This document shows, in pieces, positions 1 through 7,598 of a stretch of 47,342 nucleotides of DNA; position 1 is the stretch's first letter; each line of letters starts with the position of its first letter. Position numbers and translations under genes: made by a program. The stretch is from Tessaracoccus bendigoensis DSM 12906 (GTDB taxonomy: Bacteria; Actinomycetota; Actinomycetes; Propionibacteriales; Propionibacteriaceae), in NCBI RefSeq assembly GCF_900141915.1, contig NZ_FQZG01000028.1:1-47342 (forward strand), given 5' to 3'. Below the pieces are notes generated by a model. That model made no database searches, was not told the origin of the DNA, and worked only from the letters and a program-made list of their open reading frames with translations.

Positions 1-324
1 CCGCGTCCGGGGCTCGCGCGACAAGGCATTGGCCGATCTTCGTGGTCAGACGGGGGAGAATCGACCACTGGTCGATTTTGATGTGTCCGGCCTCGCGTCG
101 GGTGCCCTCGCAGAAGCGCGCTGGCACTTCAGACGAGGATCGAAGCTCGTCGTCGGGAAGCGCGAACTGACATAATGTTGCTTATCGGACAAGTGGCCGG
201 TAGCGTCGAACGCGGGTGTGACGAGTTCTGTTTCGGATCCGCAACGTTTCGATCCGGACCCGGCGCCGCCCTTCTTGGTTGGTTACGCTCGGCGGTAGCA
301 CCTTGAATCTGAAGGGACCAGACC
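1..324. other. Non-coding stretch at window start with a palindromic repeat
   Basis: No convincing gene is seen here; the short open frames lack a ribosome site and recognisable content. The stretch holds a perfect palindrome at 59-77 that recurs, nearly identical, at the far end of the window. A CATAAT hexamer at 171-176 could be a -10 element, but no good -35 is seen. The last bases carry the ribosome site of the next gene. Confidence 0.5.
59..77. repeat. Perfect 9-1-9 palindrome, copy 1
   Basis: AATCGACCA-C-TGGTCGATT is a perfect inverted repeat with a one-base centre. A second copy with one changed base in the right arm lies at 47283-47301, also between genes. It could be a dispersed extragenic palindrome or a protein-binding site; two copies do not decide. 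Confidence 0.6.
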
Positions 325-771
325 ATGCCGCTTCTTTCGCCCTGTGACGGCCGGGTGGTTGCGATCGCCGACGTCAGAGACCCGACGTTCTCAGCCCAAC
401 TGGTCGGTCCAGGGGTCGGTATCGAGCCAGTCGACGGCCGACAGGTCGTCGTCGCCCCCGCGGACGGGAAACTCCTGAAACTCGACCCTCATGCGTTCAT
501 CCTGCTCGTTGATGATTCCGTCGGAGTCCTGGTGCACCTGGGCATCAACACGGTGCGCCTCGAAGGTCGACTGTTCGATGTCCTGGCCGAACAAGGTCAA
601 TCGGTGCAGGCAGGTGAACCCATCGTGGCCTGGGATCCTTCCAAGATCACGGACCCGGACATGGAGGGCACAGTCGTCGTTGTGCTGATGGACCAGGCGG
701 CCGATTCCATCTCATCGGATGTGATCGGCCGGGACATCGTGGCCGGAACACCCCTGTTCGAGTGGCGCTGA
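325..771 (+). CDS. PTS glucose-family EIIA domain protein
   Basis: A stand-alone 148-residue EIIA of the glucose/N-acetylglucosamine (Crr-like) family, a cytosolic phosphocarrier that accepts phosphate from HPr and passes it to a sugar-specific EIIB. The two histidines of the family are present: His56 in a PHAF motif and the phosphorylated His71 in VHLGINTV, fifteen residues apart as in the E. coli protein (His75/His90). The whole length is a single EIIA domain. The ATG is preceded by GAAGGGA at a suitable distance. No EIIB, EIIC, HPr or EI gene is near, so the partner permease is encoded elsewhere and the sugar cannot be told. It converges on the aldo/keto reductase gene with only eight bases between them. 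Confidence 0.9.
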   Translation: MPLLSPCDGRVVAIADVRDPTFSAQLVGPGVGIEPVDGRQVVVAPADGKLLKLDPHAFILLVDDSVGVLVHLGINTVRLEGRLFDVLAEQGQSVQAGEPIVAWDPSKITDPDMEGTVVVVLMDQAADSISSDVIGRDIVAGTPLFEWR

Positions 772-779
772 CCAGCTAC

Positions 780-1733
780 TCAGGGGGCGAATAGAGCATC
801 GACGGCATCGAGGACATCGGTCGACACGACGCTGCGACCGGCGGCGGTGTTCTGCATCACCTGGCTGATCTGCGTGGCCCCTGCGATGACCGATGAGATG
901 TTCGGGCGCGACAGTAGCCACTGGAAGGTGACCTCCAGCATCGAGCGATCCGCGTCGTCGCAGATGGCCTGGTAGGCCTCCAACTGGTCCCAGTCGGTCG
1001 CAGCCAACAAAGCAGGCTTCTGCCTCGTCAACCGACCCTCTCCCCCGCCTGCACGGGTGTATTTTCCGGTCAGCAGCCCGTTGGCCAACGGGAAATAGGG
1101 GAACACGCCGAGTCCGAACTCGTCGGCCACCGGGGCCATGAGCGCCTCGAATTCCCTGGCGACAAGGGAATACTCGTTCTGTGTGGAGATGAATGATTCG
1201 TTTCCGTCCTGCTCCGAGGCGGCAGCGGCATCCCGGGCCTGCTCAGGGGTGAAGTTGGAGTGCCCCAGGTAGAGGACCTTCCCTTGGCCCACCAGGTCGG
1301 TCAGCGCGGCCAAGGTCTCTTCGATCGGTGTCTCCGGGTCAGGGGTGTGCATCTGTAGCAGGTCGATGCGGTCGGTGCGCAGTCGTCGAAGTGACGCCTC
1401 CACGGCCCTCCTGATGTAGCGTGCGCCGCCTTTGGGTCCCCAGTCTTCCGTGCCGGGCATGGCGTAGTCCTGGTGGCCGAACTTCGTGGCGAGCACCACT
1501 TCGTCTCGGACGCCTTCGAGGGCAGCCCCCAGGAATTCCTCGCTCCGCCCCGGGGTGGACCCGTAGATATCGGCTCCGTCGAAGAACGTGATTCCGGCAT
1601 CGATCGCCGTCCGGATCACCTCGGTGCTGCCCTCGAGCGTTTCGGTGTGGGTGCCGCGCCTTGAGAAGTTGTTGCACCCCATTCCCACGACGCTGACCCG
1701 CAGATCCGACCGACCGACGTTTCGTATCTCCAT
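780..1733 (-). CDS. Aldo/keto reductase
   Basis: A 317-residue NAD(P)H-dependent aldo/keto reductase with a single TIM-barrel domain, of the YghZ/Kv-beta-like group. The catalytic tetrad is visible: Asp52 and Tyr57 in FDGADIYG, Lys87 in ATKFG and His132 in LLQMHTPD. The C-terminal part has the expected cofactor-binding SSVIAGATQ segment. The start codon is an ATG only six bases after a TAGAGT hexamer and has no Shine-Dalgarno, which suggests leaderless translation. The substrate cannot be deduced. The gene is downstream of lpdA on the same strand but separated by a hairpin and its own promoter, so it is probably a single transcription unit. Confidence 0.9.
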   Translation of the reverse strand: MEIRNVGRSDLRVSVVGMGCNNFSRRGTHTETLEGSTEVIRTAIDAGITFFDGADIYGSTPGRSEEFLGAALEGVRDEVVLATKFGHQDYAMPGTEDWGPKGGARYIRRAVEASLRRLRTDRIDLLQMHTPDPETPIEETLAALTDLVGQGKVLYLGHSNFTPEQARDAAAASEQDGNESFISTQNEYSLVAREFEALMAPVADEFGLGVFPYFPLANGLLTGKYTRAGGGEGRLTRQKPALLAATDWDQLEAYQAICDDADRSMLEVTFQWLLSRPNISSVIAGATQISQVMQNTAAGRSVVSTDVLDAVDALFAP

Positions 1734-1739
1734 GACCCC

Positions 1740-1745
1740 ACTCTA
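1740..1745 (-). promoter_or_regulatory. -10 element of a leaderless promoter for the aldo/keto reductase
   Basis: TAGAGT on the minus strand, ending six bases before the ATG at 1733. A transcript would begin at or next to the A of the start codon. No clear -35 is seen. Confidence 0.5.
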
Positions 1746-1820
1746 ACGACCAAGGCTCACCAGAGACCCGCCGTCGGGGTGGATCTTGGTGGACGGGCGG
1801 CGATGAGCCGCTGACGGGGT

Positions 1821-1845
1821 GGCGACGCCGGGTCCCGGCGTCGCC
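1821..1845 (-). terminator. Strong GC hairpin downstream of lpdA
   Basis: Two 12-base arms (1821-1832 and 1834-1845) are exact reverse complements around a single T; in practice the loop will open a few pairs. It begins ten bases after the lpdA stop codon. No T-run follows, as is often true of actinobacterial terminators. Confidence 0.55.
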
Positions 1846-1854
1846 GCCCCCTCG

Positions 1855-3255
1855 TCAGTAGTTGATCATCTGGCCGCCGATGCCCTCCACAGCTTCCTTG
1901 ATCGCTTCGGAAAGCGTCGGGTGGGCATGAATGTTGTGGCCGACCTCGTCTGTGGTCAGGTCGTAGGCTTGGGCGAGCGTCAACTCGGGCAACAGCTCAG
2001 TGACGTCCGGCCCGATCATGTGAGCGCCCAGAATCTCGTTGTAACGGGAATCCGCGACGATCTTGACGAAGCCACTGCCGTCGCCGAGCCCCCACGCCTT
2101 CCCGTTGGCTGCGAACGGGAACTTCGACACCTTCACCTCGTAGCCCTTGTCGCGGGCCTGCTGCTCGGAGTACCCGAAGGAGGCGACCTGGGGCTGGCAG
2201 TATGTTGCCCGCGGGATCATGTCGTAGTTGATCGGATGGGTCTCACGCCCTGCGATCGCCTCGGCCGCGATGACGCCCTGCGCCTCGGCGGTGTGCGCCA
2301 ACATCATCTTTCCGGTCGCATCGCCGATCGCGAAGATGTTGGGTACGTTCGTGCGCATCTGGTCGTCGATCGCAATCGCCCGCCGCTCGGTCAGGGCAAC
2401 GCCGGTGTTCTCCAGTCCGTAGCCGTCGACGCGCGGCGCGAACCCGATCGCTGAGAGGAAACGGTCGGCTTCGAGCACCGACTGGTCACCGCCCTTGGCG
2501 GGGCTGACGGTTACCCGCACGCCCGATCCGGTGTCCTCGATGCCCTCGACCTTCGTGGAGGTCAGGACCTTGATGCCCAGCTTCTTGTAGGCCTTGGCGA
2601 GCTCCGACGAGACCTCGGCGTCCTCTGTCGGGACCATCCGGTCGAGGTACTCCACGATCGTCACATCCGTGCCGAACTGGCTGAGAACGTAGGCGAACTC
2701 GGTGCCGATGGCGCCGGACCCGCCGATGATGATCGAATCCGGGACAGAGTCGGACAGGATCTGCTCCTCATAGGTCACAACATTGGCCGAGCGCTGGGTG
2801 CCGGGCAGCATCCGCGTCGTGGCGCCAGCCGCGACGATCGCGTTGGTGAACCGCACCTGCCGCTTCTCTCCGGAGTCGGCCTCCACCTCGATGGTGTTCG
2901 CGTCGAGGAACGTCCCCCAGCCGTTGAGCTCGGTGATCTTGTTCTTCTTCATCAGGAAGTGGATGCCCTTGGTCATCCGGTCAGACACCGCACGGCTGCG
3001 GGTGAAGGCCTTGTTGTAGCTGAACGTCACCTCACCCTCGATCCCGAAAGTGTCGGCCTCGTGGTTGAAGATGTGTGCGAGTTCTGCGTTGCGCAGTAGC
3101 GACTTGGTGGGGATGCAGCCCACGTTGAGGCACACCCCTCCCCAATAGCGCTTCTCGATGATGCCGACCTTTAGGCCAAGCTGGGCGGCGCGGATGGCGG
3201 CCACGTAGCCGCCGGGGCCCGCGCCGAGGACGACGACGTCAAATTCTGAGCTCAT
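1855..3255 (-). CDS. lpdA: Dihydrolipoyl dehydrogenase (E3)
   Basis: A 466-residue flavoprotein that reoxidises dihydrolipoamide in 2-oxoacid dehydrogenase complexes, using FAD and NAD+. Seen in order: the N-terminal FAD-binding [10 protein letters not shown], the redox disulfide Cys42/Cys47 in [14 protein letters not shown], the NAD-binding [11 protein letters not shown], the second FAD motif FAIGDAT, and the C-terminal HAHPTLSEA with the catalytic His-Glu pair. I start at the ATG at 3255 rather than 53 codons upstream: the Rossmann fold begins at once, and a TAGAGT -10 element lies seven bases before it. The E1 component aceE is in this window at 24-27 kb; the E2 is not. It is divergent from the XRE-MurA gene. 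Confidence 0.95.
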   Translation of the reverse strand: MSSEFDVVVLGAGPGGYVAAIRAAQLGLKVGIIEKRYWGGVCLNVGCIPTKSLLRNAELAHIFNHEADTFGIEGEVTFSYNKAFTRSRAVSDRMTKGIHFLMKKNKITELNGWGTFLDANTIEVEADSGEKRQVRFTNAIVAAGATTRMLPGTQRSANVVTYEEQILSDSVPDSIIIGGSGAIGTEFAYVLSQFGTDVTIVEYLDRMVPTEDAEVSSELAKAYKKLGIKVLTSTKVEGIEDTGSGVRVTVSPAKGGDQSVLEADRFLSAIGFAPRVDGYGLENTGVALTERRAIAIDDQMRTNVPNIFAIGDATGKMMLAHTAEAQGVIAAEAIAGRETHPINYDMIPRATYCQPQVASFGYSEQQARDKGYEVKVSKFPFAANGKAWGLGDGSGFVKIVADSRYNEILGAHMIGPDVTELLPELTLAQAYDLTTDEVGHNIHAHPTLSEAIKEAVEGIGGQMINY

Positions 3256-3262
3256 GGTGCCC

Positions 3263-3268
3263 ACTCTA
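3263..3268 (-). promoter_or_regulatory. -10 element of a leaderless promoter for lpdA
   Basis: TAGAGT on the minus strand, seven bases before the lpdA ATG at 3255. It is the same hexamer as before the aldo/keto reductase. Confidence 0.5.
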
Positions 3269-3392
3269 GCGACGATTCGAGGCTGGAACCCATGGGTTGA
3301 GCCGCAGTTGTGAGAGCTTCGATACATCTGGCTGCACGGCCCGGCAACACTCGAACGACTACGAAAATCACCCGACAATCTCACACATGAGA

Positions 3393-3398
3393 TACCCT
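3393..3398 (+). promoter_or_regulatory. -10 element of a leaderless promoter for the XRE-MurA gene
   Basis: TACCCT, six bases before the ATG at 3405, with no Shine-Dalgarno. This supports the 3405 start over in-frame codons at 3297 and 3387. Confidence 0.4.
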
Positions 3399-3404
3399 GT
3401 GGCG

Positions 3405-4946
3405 ATGAGCGCAACTAGTGAGTCCATCGGTCGGATGATTCGCGACGCCCGCACCGCGCGTGGCTGGTCCCAGAAGAAGTTGGCGGAAGAACTCGGCACG
3501 GCACAAAGCGCCGTCCACCGGATTGAGGCCGGCCAACAGAACCTCTCGCTGAGCATGATCGACCGCCTGGCTGAAGCGCTGGACATGCCGCTGATCCAGA
3601 CCGCGACGCAGGGCAGCGTGAACTTCGAGATCCAGGGCCCGACCACCCTCAGCGGCGAGATCGATGTGCGAACCTCAAAGAATGCCGCCATGGCAATCAT
3701 GTGCGCGAGCCTCCTCAATCACGGGCGCACGGTGCTCCGGGGCATCGCCCGCATCGAGGAGGTCGACCGGATCAGCGAGGTGCTGACATCGATCGGAGTC
3801 TCACTCAACTGGATAGGCGAGGGCAACGACCTTGAGATCGTCCGGCCCGAGCGACTCGCCCCTGAGAAGATCGATGAGCGCGCAGCCCGACGGACCCGCA
3901 GCATCCTGATGTTCCTCGGCCCCCTGCTGCACGAGTTCGATGACTTCAAGCTGCCTTATGCCGGAGGTTGTGACCTCGGAGCCCGCACTGTGCACCCACA
4001 TATGGCGGCTCTCAGCAAACTGGGGCTGACGGTCACCGCGACCGACCGCAACTACCATGCGCGCGTCGAGCGCGACACCAGCGCGGAACGACAGATCACG
4101 CTCATCGAGCGCGGTGACACGGTCACCGAGAACGCAATCATGGCTGCTGCTCGCACTCCGGGCATCACGGTGCTGCGCAACGCTTCGGGAAACTACATGG
4201 TCCAGGACCTGTGCTTCTTCCTGGAACTCCTCGGCGTCAGGATCGACGGGGTCGGCACCACCACCTTGACCATCCATGGCGTCGAGTCGATCAATGAGGA
4301 TGTCGAGTACTTCATCTCTGAGGATCCCATCGAGGCGATGAGCCTGCTCACCGCGGGGATCGTGACGAAGTCGGAGATAACGGTTCGACGCTGTCCCATC
4401 GAGTTCCTCGAGGTGGAGTTCGCCGTCCTCGACGAGATGGGTCAGGTGCTGGAGCTCAGCGACGAGTACACCAGCCGAAACGGCAAGACCCGACTGGTCG
4501 ACGTGACCGTGATACCGTCCGACCTGCACGCACCGCTGGACAAGATCCATCCGATGCCCTTCCCTGGCCTCAACATCGACAACCTCCCCTTCTTCGCCGT
4601 GATCTGCGCGACCGCGACCGGCCAGAGCGTCATCTACGACTGGGTCTACGACAACCGGGCGATCCACCTCTCGAAACTCTCCGAGCTGGGCGCGAACATC
4701 CAGCTCATGGATGCGCACCGGTTGCTCATCATCGGACCCACCGCGTGGAGGGGTCGTCAGATCGACACTCCCCCGGCGCTTCGTCCTGCGGTGTGTGTGC
4801 TGCTCGCGGCGCTCGCGGCCAGGGGAACAACCAACCTGATGGACGTCTACGTCATCAACCGTGGCTACGAGGACCTCCCCCACCGGCTGAACAAGTTGGG
4901 GGCAAACATCAACGTCTTCTGGGGGGATCCGTCCAGCGACGACTGA
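3405..4946 (+). CDS. XRE helix-turn-helix fused to a MurA-like enolpyruvyl transferase
   Basis: A 513-residue fusion. Residues 7-60 are a Cro/C1-type helix-turn-helix ([20 protein letters not shown]). From about 72 onward it is an EPT-fold protein of the MurA family, which in the canonical enzyme moves enolpyruvate from PEP to UDP-GlcNAc in peptidoglycan synthesis. The substrate Lys92-Asn93 (SKNAAM) and PEP-binding Cys189 ([10 protein letters not shown]) are kept, as is the LRPA arginine. The FPTD motif holding the general base of E. coli MurA reads FPGLNID here, so the active site differs. I recall the same architecture in other actinobacteria such as Streptomyces, so it is a conserved subfamily. 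It may be a MurA paralogue that senses substrate and binds DNA; whether it is catalytic is unclear. Confidence 0.85.
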   Translation: MSATSESIGRMIRDARTARGWSQKKLAEELGTAQSAVHRIEAGQQNLSLSMIDRLAEALDMPLIQTATQGSVNFEIQGPTTLSGEIDVRTSKNAAMAIMCASLLNHGRTVLRGIARIEEVDRISEVLTSIGVSLNWIGEGNDLEIVRPERLAPEKIDERAARRTRSILMFLGPLLHEFDDFKLPYAGGCDLGARTVHPHMAALSKLGLTVTATDRNYHARVERDTSAERQITLIERGDTVTENAIMAAARTPGITVLRNASGNYMVQDLCFFLELLGVRIDGVGTTTLTIHGVESINEDVEYFISEDPIEAMSLLTAGIVTKSEITVRRCPIEFLEVEFAVLDEMGQVLELSDEYTSRNGKTRLVDVTVIPSDLHAPLDKIHPMPFPGLNIDNLPFFAVICATATGQSVIYDWVYDNRAIHLSKLSELGANIQLMDAHRLLIIGPTAWRGRQIDTPPALRPAVCVLLAALAARGTTNLMDVYVINRGYEDLPHRLNKLGANINVFWGDPSSDD

Positions 4947-4994
4947 TCTTTTTCGGACTTTGTTGCACGAAGTGGCCATTTGGGCCGTTCAGCG

Positions 4995-5000
4995 TAGAAT
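4995..5000 (+). promoter_or_regulatory. -10 element for the glycerophosphodiesterase gene
   Basis: TAGAAT, eight bases before the ATG at 5009 and without a Shine-Dalgarno, consistent with a leaderless or near-leaderless transcript. No -35 at standard spacing is evident. Confidence 0.45.
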
Positions 5001-5008
5001 CTGCCACC

Positions 5009-5776
5009 ATGGCCGTGTATGGAGACTACCTGTCGCCCCCGTTCACCGCGATGGCCCATCGCGGTGGCTCGTTGCTCACCGCCAACCTGGGCATCGAGAA
5101 CACGATCCGTGCTTTCCGAAACGCCGTGGACCTGGGGTTCAGCTACCTGGAGACCGATGTCCATGTTTCGGCCGACGGTCGGCTCTACGCGTTCCATGAC
5201 GAGAACCTGGAGCGGGTCACAGGCTATGACGGGACGCTCGGCGAACTGAACTCCAGCGAGGTGCGTGAGTTGCGCGTCGGCGGTCGGGAACCGATTCCGA
5301 GCCTCGACGAACTGTTCGAAACCTTTCCCACAGCCCATTTCAACATCGACCTGAAACATGATCCGGCCGTGGAGGTGCTCGCGGACGCCGTCAGCCGCCA
5401 CGGTGCTGAACACCGCGTGTGTGTCGGCTCGTTCTCCAGGGCCCGGATCAAACGCTTCAGGGCGTTGCTCCCCAGCGTGCCAACCGCGGTCTCCAGCCTC
5501 GGTTGCGCAGCGCTCCTGATGGGGCGCATCTCCAAGGGTGGGCAGGTCTATCAGGTGCCGATCACGCAGGCCGTCGGCCCCACGACCTTTGACCTCGTCA
5601 CGCCGGGAACGATCGCCCGGGCGCACGCAGCCGGGCGGAAGATGCACGTGTGGACCATCGACGACCCGACCACCATGCACCGCCTGATCGACTGGGGTGT
5701 GGACGGGATCGTCACCGACCGGCCGGATTTGTTGAAAGAGGTACTCCGGGCCCGGGGTATGTGGTCTACTCGGTAG
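5009..5776 (+). CDS. Glycerophosphodiester phosphodiesterase
   Basis: A 255-residue GDPD-family TIM-barrel enzyme that hydrolyses glycerophosphodiesters, from phospholipid turnover, to glycerol 3-phosphate and an alcohol. Signature motifs are HRGG near residue 16, ENT, the metal-binding ETDVHVSADG and FHDENLERVT, DLKHD, and the closing WTIDDP and GVDGIVTDRP. No signal peptide is seen, so it looks cytosolic, like UgpQ. A longer reading frame begins inside the MurA gene, but the ATG at 5009 fits the family start and the promoter. The TAG stop abuts the -35 box of the rbpA promoter, so the two genes are packed tightly yet separately controlled. Confidence 0.88.
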   Translation: MAVYGDYLSPPFTAMAHRGGSLLTANLGIENTIRAFRNAVDLGFSYLETDVHVSADGRLYAFHDENLERVTGYDGTLGELNSSEVRELRVGGREPIPSLDELFETFPTAHFNIDLKHDPAVEVLADAVSRHGAEHRVCVGSFSRARIKRFRALLPSVPTAVSSLGCAALLMGRISKGGQVYQVPITQAVGPTTFDLVTPGTIARAHAAGRKMHVWTIDDPTTMHRLIDWGVDGIVTDRPDLLKEVLRARGMWSTR

Positions 5777-5802
5777 GGAACGATTCGGCCCTCCGAGTCG
5801 TT
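5777..5802 (+). promoter_or_regulatory. Sigma-R/SigH-type promoter of rbpA
   Basis: GGAAC at 5777-5781 and GTT at 5800-5802 are separated by exactly 18 bases, the consensus GGAAT-N18-GTT of the actinobacterial disulfide-stress sigma factor (sigma-R in Streptomyces). rbpA is an established sigma-R target in S. coelicolor, so sequence and known regulon agree. The -35 starts directly after the stop codon of the upstream gene. Confidence 0.7.
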
Positions 5803-5832
5803 GTACATTGCGATATTAACGAAGGAGGGAAC

Positions 5833-6174
5833 ATGGCAGATCGTGCACTACGTGGCGTGGGGCTCGGCTCGAAGACCTTCGAGGACGAGCAGGGCGTCGA
5901 GTTCGCCGAGCGTCAGACGCTCGCGTTCGATTGTCCGAAAGGCCACCACTTCACCATCACCTTCTCGGTCGAGGCCGAACTCCCGACCGAATGGGAGTGC
6001 AAGAAGTGCGGCCAGGTGGCTCGACGCTCGGATGGCGTGGTAGGAGAGGAGAAGGTCGAGAAGCCTGCGCGCACCCACTGGGACATGCTGCGTGAACGCC
6101 GCTCGATCCCGGAGCTGGAAGACATACTCGCCGAGCAGCTGACGAAGCTGCGCGAGTCCGATCGGATCTACTGA
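5833..6174 (+). CDS. rbpA: RNA polymerase-binding protein RbpA
   Basis: A 113-residue actinobacteria-specific activator that binds RNA polymerase and the principal sigma factor and stabilises the open promoter complex. The N-terminal tail is followed by the core domain with the zinc ligands Cys34, His38, Cys56 and Cys59 (CPKGH and CKKC), then a basic linker and the C-terminal sigma-interaction domain (THWDMLRERRSIPELEDILAE). Length and motifs match the family along the full sequence. The ATG follows a strong GAAGGAGGG ribosome site. It is transcribed alone from the sigma-R-like promoter and ends at a very strong hairpin. Confidence 0.97.
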   Translation: MADRALRGVGLGSKTFEDEQGVEFAERQTLAFDCPKGHHFTITFSVEAELPTEWECKKCGQVARRSDGVVGEEKVEKPARTHWDMLRERRSIPELEDILAEQLTKLRESDRIY

Positions 6175-6180
6175 TCACAC

Positions 6181-6222
6181 AGATTCGCCCGCCCCTGCCG
6201 ATAGGCAGGGGCGGGCGAATCT
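6181..6222. terminator. Bidirectional terminator between rbpA and fxsA
   Basis: A perfect 19-base-pair stem (6181-6199 with 6204-6222) around a GATA tetraloop, lying between the convergent rbpA and fxsA stop codons. The outer arms are AT-rich (AGATTCG / CGAATCT), giving T-containing ends on both strands. Confidence 0.9.
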
Positions 6223-6235
6223 TGTCACCGGACGG

Positions 6236-6808
6236 CTACCGCTCGTCGCCGGGTTCGATGATGAGGCCTTCGATCACGACGTGTTCACCGTCGACGCCCT
6301 GGCCCTGCTGGTTCGGGATGTCGATGGACGGGATCGGTGGCTCGAAGACATCCACCGTCTCCCCCTTGATGACCGTTGCGGTGGCGCCGCCGTTGCGAAG
6401 AGCGCGCGCCGCCCACCACGAGATGGCGGACCGGATGAAGGGCCTGGTGAACGGCAGGAGCAGCAGGGCTCCCGCAATGTCTGACAGGAGCCCCGGCAGA
6501 ATGAGCAGGAGGCCACCGACGAGGATCAGGCTGGCATCGGCCATCTGTCCGGACGGGAGTTGCCCGGAGCGCAGGGACTCGGACAAGGCGCCCCAGGTCT
6601 TGCGCCACTCGCGTTGCAGAAGGTAGATCCCGAGGAGACTGGTCAAGAGAAGAATCAGGAGTGTCCACCAGCCGATCTCCCCCGCGACCCAGATGAGGGC
6701 GGCGACCTCCGCGACGACGTACGCAATCGCCGCGAGGCTGGTCGCCCCCAGCCACAACCGTCCCCGCTGCCTCGCCTTCAAAGCATCAACCCTTCTTCGA
6801 TCGGCCAA
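6236..6808 (-). CDS. fxsA: FxsA family membrane protein
   Basis: A 190-residue integral membrane protein of the FxsA family, named for suppression of phage F exclusion in E. coli; the native role is unknown. After a basic N-terminus come a membrane pair at about 20-64 (with the family-typical WWTLLILLLTSLLGIYLL) and a second hydrophobic region at about 92-120, then a hydrophilic, acidic tail. The reading frame overlaps the end of the upstream ppm gene by 23 bases, which indicates an lnt-ppm-fxsA operon with translational coupling. It ends at the shared bidirectional terminator. Confidence 0.8.
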   Translation of the reverse strand: MADRRRVDALKARQRGRLWLGATSLAAIAYVVAEVAALIWVAGEIGWWTLLILLLTSLLGIYLLQREWRKTWGALSESLRSGQLPSGQMADASLILVGGLLLILPGLLSDIAGALLLLPFTRPFIRSAISWWAARALRNGGATATVIKGETVDVFEPPIPSIDIPNQQGQGVDGEHVVIEGLIIEPGDER

Positions 6809-7565
6809 GTGCCCTGCGCACGCCCTTGGCGACCTGCCCGGCCCGGTATTCGACGCCCCACAAGGTGGTTCGGATCAGTGCCTCGACGACGATGTTCTTA
6901 CTCATCTTGGAATCGCCGAATTCGCGTTCCACGAACTCGATGGGCACCTCGACGACCTTGAAGCCGTGTCGGATGGTTCGCCAGACCAGATCGATCTGGA
7001 AGCAGTAGCCGGCCGAGGCCACCTCGTCGAGGCTGATTCCGCGAAGGGTGTCGGCCTTGTAGGCGTTGAACCCGCCGGTGGCGTCCTTGACGGGGATGCC
7101 CAGCCAGAGCCGGGTCCACAGCGACCCTCCCTTGGAGATGAACACTCGCGACTTGGGCCAGTTGACCACCGAGCCGCCCTTGACCCAGCGCGAACCCTTC
7201 ACCATGTCTGCGCCGTCCGCGAGGGCCTGCAGCAGCCGCGGCAGTTCCTCCGGTTGGTGCGAGCCGTCGGCGTCGTGTTGCACCAGCACGCCGTACCCGT
7301 TGTCCAGACCGTAGTGGAAGCCTGCCAGGTAGGCGGCGCCCAGGCCCTCCTTACCCTTGCGGTGCATCACGATGATGTGGTCGTCCTCGGCGGCGAGGCG
7401 GTCGGCTAGCTGGCCGGTGCCATCCGGGGAGTTGTCATCTGCCACCAGAATGTCGGCTTCGGGCACGGCGCGACGGATCCGGCTTGTGATGCTCTCGATG
7501 TTCTGGGACTCGTTGTACGTCGGGATGATCACGAGCACCCGGCCGAGGGATTCCTGCGAGGTCAT
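6786..7565 (-). CDS. ppm: Polyprenol monophosphomannose synthase (GT2)
   Basis: A 259-residue family 2 glycosyltransferase that moves mannose from GDP-mannose to a polyprenyl phosphate, giving the donor used for lipoglycans and protein O-mannosylation. The GT-A fold shows IIPTYNES, the metal- and nucleotide-binding VADDNSPDGT and the QHDADGSHQPE motif, then the KGSRWVKGGSV segment typical of dolichyl/polyprenyl-phosphate mannosyltransferases. No membrane domain follows. The neighbouring lnt product is the likely membrane partner: in M. tuberculosis the two activities are fused in Ppm1 (Rv2051c), while here they are separate adjacent genes 33 bases apart. Confidence 0.9.
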   Translation of the reverse strand: MTSQESLGRVLVIIPTYNESQNIESITSRIRRAVPEADILVADDNSPDGTGQLADRLAAEDDHIIVMHRKGKEGLGAAYLAGFHYGLDNGYGVLVQHDADGSHQPEELPRLLQALADGADMVKGSRWVKGGSVVNWPKSRVFISKGGSLWTRLWLGIPVKDATGGFNAYKADTLRGISLDEVASAGYCFQIDLVWRTIRHGFKVVEVPIEFVEREFGDSKMSKNIVVEALIRTTLWGVEYRAGQVAKGVRRALGRSKKG

Positions 7566-7598
7566 TTGATTCCTTGGGGTTTCGATTTTCCATCAATG

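Noticed and set aside
3801-4979. Long open frame (392 codons) antisense to the XRE-MurA gene
   Set aside because: A GC-skewed shadow of a well-supported gene on the other strand; no ribosome site and no recognisable protein.
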